From NCBI RefSeq assembly GCF_024323335.1, contig NC_066581.1:349808409-349872408 (forward strand): 64,000 nucleotides of DNA. The letters run 5' to 3'. The first letter of the stretch is position 1; every line of letters starts with the position of its first letter. Of the stretch, positions 55,493-64,000 are shown in pieces. Both the position numbers and the translations under genes were made by a program. This DNA is from Lathyrus oleraceus. Its lineage: Eukaryota; Streptophyta; Magnoliopsida; Fabales; Fabaceae. The notes under the pieces were generated by a model, which was not told the DNA's origin, made no database searches, and saw only the letters and a list, made by a program, of their open reading frames with translations.

Positions 55493-57235
55493 ACTTACGA
55501 AACCATGCATCTGATAGCTATTTATTTTCTGTATTTTCTGTATTAATACGATTAAAAGACAGAATGAATCATAGAATAAACGAGTAATTAAATTTGGCAT
55601 CATGTGTGTACGATTTGGATGATTGATGTTGACTATGCTTCGAAATTCGACATTAGTATGGTGAAGCAGCGATACATCGATCGTCCATAGGTTATGCAAT
55701 TGAGATCGATCAAGTTATATATATGATATAAGTAATCCTGATGCAAAATACGGTATATATGATATACTGTTTTTGTTTCGTTCATTCAAACACTTAATGG
55801 TTGTTTTCCTTTGAGCGGTCAATGGTCGTTTACTTCTTGATCCAACATTAGTATGGTGAACAAATGACGCGTTGATCAATCATACTGAATAAACAATCGA
55901 GATATGTTTGACGGGCTGAAATTGGTGCATTAGGGTTAATGACGGCACAAGGGTTGTGTTGTCAAAGAGTTATGCGATTAGGGTTGTGACTACGCAAGAG
56001 TTGTGCTTTAAAGTATCAAGTGTTGATGCGAAAAACGACGTCGATTTCAAATGAATTGTTCATTAAAACTTTTGGCCAGGGGAGCTTCCCCTTCAACCCC
56101 GCAAGGGGGCGTTGCCCCCTTGACCCCCGTTTGCTGATCGGTCAGCGGAACTACCGTCCGCTGATCGGGCAGCGAAACCCCCGTCCCGCTGACAAAGCAG
56201 CAGACCCCCCCCCCCCCCCCCCCCCCGCTAACTCTGCGTAGTGTGATCGGTCGCCGAAATTTAATTTGGTTTTAATTAATTAAAGGAATTAAAATTAATA
56301 ATAATAATGTGTTTATTATTATTCTCTTGTGGTGATCGGTTATGGCCTTAGTTTTCCTTTATTTTGTTTTGGGTTTTTAAAATACGACCTGCGTGTCGTG
56401 CCTCTCTTTTTAATCTCTTAATGTAACTTCTTTTTTCATCTCACTCCCTCATATGTAAAACGAGTTTCTTTTATGTAATGTAATGTTATGAAGAAAAAGA
56501 AGAATTCAATATCAAAGGAGGAAAACCTTGAAGATCTTGCTTGGAGAAGCATAGATCGTTATTAGGTTAGCTTCGGTTCTCTCATTAGCTTGGGAGAACA
56601 ATTGCGCTAGGGGCCATAACTGTTTCATTATGTATGTTGATGCATGTGAATGTATGTTGATGCATGTGAGAGACGATTTATATGATAAATAAGCCGGTGA
56701 GATCAGAATAATTGCAAATTCCCTCAAATTAAATATTAAGTTTATGCTTTCCAAGTTTTAGCACTCATCAAGACTAGTATCGGATAATGTAGGTTTCTCC
56801 TACGCGAGGTACATGTTCTATATTAGTAAGGTGCGATGGGATAATTGTAATATCCAATTGTTAAAACAATGGGTCAAACTTAACTAAACAAATTATAATA
56901 AGATTATATATGTTTAGAAGCAAGAGTTGGAAATGATCCATGTGATGGATTGGAATAAGGAGTTATTCACCCAACTAAAATATTCGAGAGTTGTATTAGA
57001 TACAATTGGAAGGAGTTCCTACCTAAATAACCTAGTTTTATGTAATCCGCCTACGCGGACTTAAAACAAAGTGAAATGTGGATCTCGACCCACTAGAAAA
57101 TCTTCCAACGGGAATTTCCGAATCAAATGGTGAGGGTCATTTGTTTTGAGTAAAATAGTGGGAGCATATTTAATTAAAAGCCTAATTAAATATGTTATCG
57201 ATACTTATATTTTCATTATTTTCATGTAGATTACC
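55493..57235 (+). other. Long copia leader with GC-rich hairpins
   Basis: About 1.7 kb without gag. 56102-56122 is a perfect 9-bp hairpin (CAAGGGGGC/GCCCCCTTG); 56133-56146 is GCTGATCGGTCAGC, with a related CCGCTGATCGGGCAGCG following; 56205-56226 is a run of 22 C. Such structure could act in RNA packaging or translation control, which is an inference. Confidence 0.7.
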
Positions 57236-58412
57236 ATGACAACAAACACCTCTAACAACATTTTACGATCAATCCTTGACAAAGAAAAATTGTCTGGGAT
57301 AAATTTTCTGGATTGGCACCGAAATCTGAGGATTATCCTCAAACATGATAGAAAGCTGTATGTCTTGGAGAAACCTATTCCTGAAGAGGAACCTCCTAGT
57401 TCTGCACCTAAGGCAAAAATAGATGCTTATAAGAAGCATGTCGATGATGCCAATGGAACTGCTTGTCTCATGCTAGCTACCATGAACTCAGAGTTGCAAA
57501 AGCAACATGAGAACATGGCAGCGTTCGATATGATTAAACACCTGAAGATGCTCTATCAAGAGCAAGCAAGGCATGAAAGGTTTGAAGTTTCAAAAGCCCT
57601 TTTTCAAGGCAAGTTAGCTGAAGGAGCCCCTGTAGGGTCCCCATTTGCTCAAGATGATTGGGTATGTGGAAAACCTTAAGAGGTTGGGTTTTCCCCTCGG
57701 AAAGGAACTTGCGACTGATTTGATCTTGCAATCGTTGCCAGATAGATTCAGTCAATTTGTCCTAAATTTCAATATGAATGATATGGACAAATCTCTTCTT
57801 GAACTGCTAGCCATGTTAAGAACTGCTGAGCAGAATCTGAAGTCAAAAGGGAAGTCCATTCTGATGATCGGAAATGGAAAGAGACAGAACAAAAGACCCA
57901 CCAAGCAGGGTGATAAAGGGAAAGGCAAGGAAGTTGCCAAACCCAAACCCATTGTTGCTGCTTTGAAGCCTAGTGGAGGCATAGCAAAGGAAGGAAGCTG
58001 CTTCCATTGCGGTAAGACCGGACACTGGAAGAGAAACTGCCCAAAGTACCTAGAAGATAAGAAGAATGGAGTAGAGACTTCAACTTCAGGCATTTTTGTT
58101 ATTGAAATTAATTTATCTACTTCTGCATCATGGGTATTAGATACTGGATGCAGTTCTCACATTTGTACCAATGTACAGGGACTAAAAAGGAGTAGACATT
58201 TGGCAAAAGGTGAAGTTGACCTACGAGTTGGCAATGGAGCAAAGGTTGCTGCTTTAGCCGTAGGAACTTATGTATTGACTTTACCTAGTGGTTTAATAAT
58301 TCAGTTAGAGAACTGTTATTATGTACCTGCAATTAGCAGGAATATTATTTCCGTTTCTTGTTTGGACAAGTTTGGTTTTTCATTTATAATGTTGCTCAAT
58401 TTATTTGAATGA
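57236..58412 (+). pseudogene. Copia gag and protease, frameshifted
   Basis: Gag starts MTTNTSNNILRSILDKEKLS and contains the UBN2-type region (FLDWHRNLRIILKHDRKLYV). Near 57640 the frame shifts by one base in a run of C and continues LLKMIGYVENLKRL. The CCHC zinc knuckle is CFHCGKTGHWKRNCP. Protease follows with WVLDTGCSSHICT (catalytic Asp codon 58140-58142). A second frameshift near 58390 separates protease from integrase. Product: capsid and processing enzyme of the element; defective here. Confidence 0.88.
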
Positions 58413-59594
58413 TATATTCTATGCTACTGCACAAATGAACAATAAATTATATGTCCTTGATCTTGAAATGCCTATTTATAACCTTAATAATAAAAGGATG
58501 AAACCTAATGAGTTAAATCCAAATTACCTTTGGCATTGTCGATTAGGCCACATAAATGAGAAACGCATTTCCAAACTCCATAAAGATAGACTCTTGGACT
58601 CTTTTGATTATGAATCATATGAGACATGTAGATCTTGTTTAATTGGAAAGATGACAAATTCTCCATTCACAGGAAAAGGTGAAAGAGCTAATGATCTTTT
58701 GGCCCTCATACATACTGATGTATGTGGACCACTGAACATACCAGCCAGAGGAGGTTTTCAGTACTTCATCACATTTACTGAGAATTTCAGTAGTTATGGT
58801 TATGTGTATTTAGTGAAACACAAACCAGAGTCCTTTGAAAAGTTCAAGGAATTCAAGAATGAAGTACAAAACCAACTAGGTAAGAATATTAAAACTCTTC
58901 GATCAGATCGAGGTGGTGAGTATTTAAGCCTAGAGTTTGATGACCATCTGAAAGAGTGTGGGATCCTATCCCAACTTACTCCTCCTGGAACACCCCAATG
59001 GAATGGTGTATCTGAGAGAAGAAATCGAACCCTGTTAGACATGGTCCGATCCATGATGAGTCATGCCGATCTTCCAAACTCCTTTTGGGGACATGCACTA
59101 TTGACAGCAACTTACACACTTAACCGTGTTCCATCCAAAAAGGTTGAGAAGACACCATATGAGATATGGAGTGGTAAGAAACCACATATGGTTATTTGTG
59201 GGGTATCCTAAAGAAACAACAAATTTAGGGTTGCGAAGTTTATGTGAAACGACAAATTTCAACTAAGCTTGAGCCCAAATCTGACAAATGCTTATTTGTG
59301 GGGTATCCTAAAGAAACAAAAGGGTATTACTTCTACAATCCTTATGAGGGCAAAGTGTTTGTCGCTCGAACTGGAGTTTTCCTAGAAAAGGATTTTATTT
59401 CCAAAGGAATCAGTGGGAGGAAAGTAGAGCTTGAAGAAATTCAAGAATCACAAAGCATTGATACACCTATGGAGGAATTAGAGCAGGAAACACAAGTAGT
59501 TATGGAAGAGCAACCTGCTCAAGTAGAACAAGACCAACATAGGTCAAGCAGGATACGTAATGTCACTTACCTGAGAGATATGGATATCTCATAA
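58405..59594 (+). pseudogene. Copia integrase, with a local duplication
   Basis: GAG-pre-integrase/HHCC region (LWHCRLGHINEKRI ... CRSCLIGKM), core with Asp in IHTDVCGPL, Asp in LRSDRGGEY and Glu in SERRNRTLLDM. The frame ends at 59209-59211 because 28 bases of downstream sequence are copied into 59192-59219. The C-terminal part resumes after it (KRQISTKLEPKSDKCLFVGY) and ends at TAA 59592-59594. The DDE residues themselves are present. Confidence 0.88.
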
Positions 59595-59647
59595 CTGATC
59601 AAGGTGATGTATTACTCATGGATCAAGATGACCCTGTGACCTACATA

Positions 59648-61209
59648 AGGCCATAACTGATCCCGAGTCTGAGAAGTGGCTAGAAGCCATTAAATATGAA
59701 ATGGATTCCATGTACACAAACCAAGTTTGGACCTTGGTAGAGCCTCCTGTAGGAGTTAACCCTATAGGATGCAAGTGGGTCTTCAAAAAGAAGACTGACA
59801 TGGATGGTAAGGTACATACCTATAAGGCAAGACTGGTTGCAAAAGGATATAAACAAATTCATGGGGTTGACTATGATGAAACCTTTTCACCAGTTGCAAT
59901 GCTTAAATCTGTTCGGATTTTACTTGCTATCGTTGCATATCATGATTATGAAATATGGCAGATGGATATCAAAACTGCTTTCCTTAATGGGAATCTTCTT
60001 GAGGATGTGTACATGACACAACCTGAAGGATTTGACATACCAGAAGAAGCCCAAAAGATATGTAAGTTACAAAGATCAATCTATGGATTGAAGCAAGCTT
60101 CCAGAAGCTGGAATCTTCGTTTTGATGAAATAATAAAACAATATGGATTCATCAAGAACGAAGATGAGCCTTGTGTCTACAAGAAGGTTAGTGGGAGCAT
60201 GATCGTTTTCCTGGTATTATATGTAGATAACATATTACTCATTGGAAACGATGTCCCTACCCTGCAACAAGTAAAGTCTTAGTTGGGGAAATGCTTTTCT
60301 ATGAAGGACCTAGGTGAAGCAACCTATATATTAGGAATCAGAATCTATAGAGATAGATCACAAAAACTGCTTGGCCTAAGTCAGAGTATGTACATAGACA
60401 AAGTGTTGAGACGCTTTAATATGCATGATTCCAAGAAAGGATTCATACCTATGCAACATGGCTTGTGTCTATCAAAAACACAATCCCCTTCAACTAAGGA
60501 AGAAAGGGATCGCATGAATAAGATTCCATATGCATCTGCAATAGGATCTATCATGTATGCCATGTTATGTACTCGACCAGATGTCTCGTATGCTTTAAGT
60601 GTAACAAGTAGGTACCAATCTGATCCTGGTGATGCTCATTGGGTAGCTGTCAAGAATATCCTTAAGTACTTGAGAAGGACTAAGGACTCATTCTTGATAT
60701 ATGGAGGTCAAGAAGAGCTGGTTGTAATTGGATACACCGATGCTAACTTCCAGATAGATAAGGATGACTTTAGATCGCAATCTGGTTATGTGTTTTGCTT
60801 AAACGGTGGCGCTGTGAGTTGGAAAAGTTCAAAACAAGATACAGTTATTGATTCTACAACCGAGGCCGAGTATATTTCTGCCTCAAGTGCAGTAAAGGAA
60901 GCTGTTTGGATCAAAAAGTTCATTAGTGAACTTGGCATAGTTCCTAGCATTGTGGATCCCATTGGTCTCTATTATGATAACAATGGTGCTATCGCACAAG
61001 CTAAGGAACCTAGATCTCACCAACGATCCAAACAAATACTTAGGCGTTATCACCTCATTCGAGAGATAATAGAAAGAGGAGATGTGAAAATATGCAGAGT
61101 ACCTACACTTGAAAATATTGCTGACTCACTGACAAAGCCTCTTGCGCAGCAGAAGCATGATGACCATCCTAGATATATGGGCATTAGGGGTATGCCTGAT
61201 TGGCTCTAG
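59648..61209 (+). pseudogene. Copia reverse transcriptase and RNase H, defective
   Basis: RT motifs: NPIGCKWVFKKKTDMDG, KARLVAKGYKQIHGVDY, QMDIKTAFLNGNL and the catalytic block as YVDN (60220-60231) with Asn for the second Asp. A TAG at 60280-60282 breaks the frame, which continues MKDLGEATYILGIRIYRD. RNase H has Asp in GYTDANF, Glu in STTEAEYIS and Asp in LYYDNNGAIAQAKEPRSH; it ends RGMPDWL and stop. The upstream link to integrase (59595-59700) has further frameshifts. Confidence 0.88.
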
Positions 61210-61210
61210 T

Positions 61211-61223
61211 GCTAGTGGGAGAT
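61211..61223 (+). promoter_or_regulatory. Polypurine tract of the copia element
   Basis: GCTAGTGGGAGAT directly before the LTR start TGTTGGGG. Confidence 0.8.
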
Positions 61224-62322
61224 TGTTGGGGTAAGCCCTAGAGGACAATACTTTTGGTACTTGTATCAAATTATTTATTAATAATAAAAGGCTTTTTCTT
61301 TATTATGTTTGTCTAATAAAGTCCCTAGAATAGATAGTACGTTTAATGTATCAAGTGTGACTTAATCATGAGATCACATTAAACATAAGGACACTATTCT
61401 TAAAGTATCCATAACCGAGCTTTATTGTGAAGTGGGATAACATTAAAGCATTAAGACTATTATGTATATAGACTGATGATCACATCTCATGGATCATGGA
61501 TAAGGAGTTATCAAGTCTTAAACATATGTATGGATATTAAGAGTAATATTTATACTGGATTGACCCGCTATGAGAATATTATATAGAATGTTGTGCAAAG
61601 TGTCATAAGTTATTCTCATGGTGATAATGGTGTATACCACCTTTCGACCTGAAACCACTATGGACCCTAGATGTAGAGTCGAGTGCCTTATTGCTGATCA
61701 AATATTGTCCGTAACTGGATGACCATAAAGACAGTTGATGGGTACTCCACGAAGCATGCTAAGGGACATGAGTGACCTATACGGAATTTGCCCATCCTGC
61801 GTAACAGGATAAATGTCTATGGGCCCAATATTGAACCGGATAAGGATGACACGGTTTATGCCTTGTGTTCAATATAGACATAAGGGAAAAAAGGTAATTG
61901 TACACATAAGTATTATCACAAAAGGATTTGTCAGATCACATGACATTTTTGTGTCTTGGGTAGCAGTGATGTGTTGCTAGATACCGCTCACTGTTTATTA
62001 TGTTAAATACATGATTTAATATAATTGCCAATGCTGCAAAAACCTACAGGGTCACACACAAAAGGACGGATTGATGAGAGATAGAGTAACTAAGGAATAC
62101 CGTAATGTACGGTGCACTTAAGTGACTTGTAGAACATCGTAAGATACATTGTACTTAAGTAGAATACGAAATATGGTAAGGTACCACGCGCTTAAGTGAT
62201 TTTGGCATATTATAAGATATGGGCCACATACACTTGAGTGGGATTTTTAGCTTGCAACCCACACAAGTGGTTCTATAAATAAAGCCCTTGTGTAGAAGCA
62301 TTAGTGTAGTTGCAATTTCATT

Positions 62323-62360
<38 letters not shown>

Positions 62361-62587
62361 AAAGCCTTCACTCGTAGCAGCTAGCACTGAGATTGAAGGA
62401 ATCCGTTCGTGTGGACTGAGTAGAGGCGTTGTCATTGTTCAACGTTCGTGATCGCTCCGTAGATCTGCATCAAAGGTTACAATCGCCACAAGAGGTAATG
62501 ATTCTATCACTAATCATGCCCATTCGTAAGGATCACTAAAGGAGAAATTTTAAATTCCGTTGCATTTTGGATCGCTCTTCTCCTTCA
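61224..62587 (+). repeat. 3' LTR of the copia element
   Basis: 1364 bp, same ends as the 5' LTR. It has an expanded (CT)n run at about 62326-62356, which makes an Arg-Glu ORF on the minus strand that is not real. Confidence 0.92.
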
Positions 62588-62876
62588 TCCAAGCCATTTG
62601 AGCTCTCAATTCACCTCCTGCAATCGAGTGGAAGCAACCCCAAGCAAATTGAGATCCAGACCGAGCTTCATCACTACAAACAGAAGGTGAAATTTGTCAA
62701 ACTTTCTCTCTTCGATTCTCTCTTAATTCTTCACCATTCTCTTTGATTTTTGGTTGGCTGAAGTCCTACCAATGTAGGCAACCAGATTGAGTTGTTTGAG
62801 GTCAAATCGAAGCAACTCAGATCATGAACCTCAAATTTCAAATCCATGTATCTTTCAATATACTTGGAGTTGGAAG
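62588..62876 (+). repeat. Ogre LTR, part beyond the copia insertion
   Basis: Continues the LTR begun at 52462: a CAACCAGATTGAGTTG region and GAAGCAACxCCAAGCAAATTG-like text typical of legume Ogre U5. Ends where a new TGTAAGACCCC begins, without a CA terminus, so it is itself interrupted. Confidence 0.55.
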
Positions 62877-64000
62877 TGTAAGACCCCAATTTTTGCCCTA
62901 AGATCCCTCATCATATTATAGCATATCATTCATTGCCTCAAGGATCATTGTGCACCTTTGCTTGCCTCCTAGTGGGTGGGTATCTAGTGAGTGTGATTCT
63001 TGATCACCAAGCATGTATAGCATTTGTATATCATTGCTTTTCATTTGTTTACTAACCAAAAATACAAAAATATTGTCATCTAACCATGTTACTTGCAGCT
63101 GAAGCTATCAACAGTCAATCAGTCAAAGGCAAGTCATTGAGCTAGATGGTGACCATTCTTGAAGAATTTGGGCACCATGATCATTCATCAAGGATTCATA
63201 TGAGTTGTGATATCATTTTGGATCAAAATCTCAAGGGAAAGAGGTTTGGTATTCATCAGAACATGGTTCAGTCAACCAAAACCCTAGAAAAGTCAATTGT
63301 GGTCAACTATGGTCGACTGTGCATTTAATCAGGAATTGGAAGGTGTGAGATGGTTGGAAAGGTCTCATTCATGTCCATATCAGCTTCATTTGGCATTTCA
63401 AAGATCAAGGTTGAAGGATTTGAGGTCAGACAAAAAGTTTCCCAAAATGGAAATGACCTGTAATTTTCACCTGCCCAAAATGGAAAGTCATGCTCCTCAA
63501 AATTACATCATGAACCAAGCTTCAAATAAAAATTTGTCCAACATGAAAGTTGAAGATCTTGATCTCACCTTTCCAAAAAGTCTAAGAACACTCATTTCTC
63601 ATTTTTGGTTGGCAAGTTATGATCAAATCATTTTCAGAAAATGCCTAAATTCAAAGTGGCATAACTTTCACATGGAATGGCCAAATTGGATGATTCTTTT
63701 TTGAGCAAACCACATTTGATGTGTACTATCCAAATCCATCATCACATTTCATCAAAAACCTTCACATAAAAAGGTCATTTTTCAAGTGAACTAATTAATT
63801 TTTGGTGGGAAGAAAAGTCAAATTTCAAAATACTTGGAATTTTTACACCAAACCAATTTGGATAGCTCCCAAATGCAATTTGTGACTTGCTTCAAGAGAA
63901 AAATCACTGTTCCATTGGTCTTAAATGAGAAAGGGCAAATTGGCCAATTTCCATAACAAGCACCATTTGCTAATCACATCCAATTATGCTAATCATGATT
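62877..64000 (+). repeat. Second Ogre-type LTR, running off the window
   Basis: Starts TGTAAGACCCCAATTTTTGC and parallels 52462 onward (AAGATCCCTCAT, TGTTTACTAACCAAAAATAC, ATCATGAACCAAGCTTCAAA, CAACATGAAAGTTGAAGATC) with substantial divergence. Probably a different Ogre element nested in the first LTR. The 60- and 135-codon frames inside are not considered coding. Confidence 0.65.

Larger units (their letters stand above)
54136..62587 (+). mobile_element. Ty1/copia retrotransposon, complete but defective
   Basis: 8452 bp: LTR 54136-55479, tRNA-Met-type PBS, long leader, gag, protease, integrase, RT, RNase H (copia order), polypurine tract and LTR 61224-62587. About 15 differences were counted in the first 400 bp of the two LTRs, so it is not brand new. 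No flush 5-bp duplication was found; TCCAAG occurs at both sides but offset on the left by seven bases. Confidence 0.92.
48887..62876 (+). mobile_element. Ogre element 3' half, LTR split by a Ty1/copia insertion
   Basis: Integrase C-terminus, long 3' UTR with tandem repeats, polypurine-like AAATAGGGGCCGC (52449-52461), then LTR from 52462. The LTR is interrupted at 54135 by the copia element and resumes at 62588. At 62877 another Ogre-type LTR begins. Confidence 0.75.

Noticed and set aside
62155..62358. Arg-Glu repeat ORF on the minus strand
   Set aside because: Artefact of the (CT)n run in the copia 3' LTR.
63146..63704. Two ORFs (60 and 135 codons) near the right edge
   Set aside because: They lie within an Ogre-type LTR, and the homologous LTR at 53297-53578 has no matching frame.

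Overview
This window looks like intergenic DNA from a large, repeat-rich plant genome, most likely a legume of the pea/vetch tribe (Fabeae). Evidence: Ogre-type Ty3/gypsy elements with an extra ORF ahead of gag and a tRNA-Arg-type primer site, several Athila-like Ty3/gypsy elements, a Ty1/copia element, a Mutator-like DNA transposon (MULE), a hAT-like element, a LINE remnant and many tandem repeats. I see only one convincing host gene, a small SIAMESE-RELATED-type CDK inhibitor at 27105-27293 (+). No rRNA, tRNA gene or CRISPR array was found.

Layout. 1-6844: 5' part of an Ogre element (-): protease, gag, ORF1, leader, PBS and 5' LTR, nested in an Athila-like element (+) whose remains run from 6845 to 15510 (damaged pol, two paralogous post-pol ORFs, 3' UTR, polypurine tract, 3' LTR). 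15511-24150: tandem repeats, an Ogre/Tat-like LTR (-), a minisatellite, inverted-repeat clusters, a LINE remnant and the 3' end of another Athila-like element. 24276-26396: a hAT-like element carrying a gene fragment. 26400-28015: the host gene and its promoter. 28025-36345: a nearly complete MULE with 9-bp target duplications, about 565-bp terminal inverted repeats, a plant-mobile-domain (PMD) gene, a MURA-type transposase and a third small gene. 36579-36760: a small Mutator-type MITE. 37925-42254: tandem arrays split by a solo LTR. 42255-48885: the 3' half of a second Athila-like element (-), joined back to back to the 3' half of an Ogre element (+, from 48887), whose LTR is split by a Ty1/copia element (54136-62587). 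A further Ogre-type LTR starts at 62877.

How the parts work together. In both Athila-like elements the order after integrase is the same: ORFa (next to a splice acceptor), then ORFb with its own TATA promoter, a 3' UTR with a conserved hairpin, polypurine tract and LTR. ORFa and ORFb are paralogues, and each resembles its positional counterpart in the other element more than its neighbour. The internal promoter of ORFb carries the same GC-rich palindromes as that element's own LTR. The MULE shows a parallel design: the palindromes of its TIRs recur upstream of its internal genes. Most genes here are broken by point nonsense or frameshift mutations. The MULE TIRs are nearly identical, so that insertion is recent, yet its transposase and PMD genes each carry one in-frame TAA.

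All calls are by eye. No similarity search was possible; family names rest on recognised motifs and element structure.
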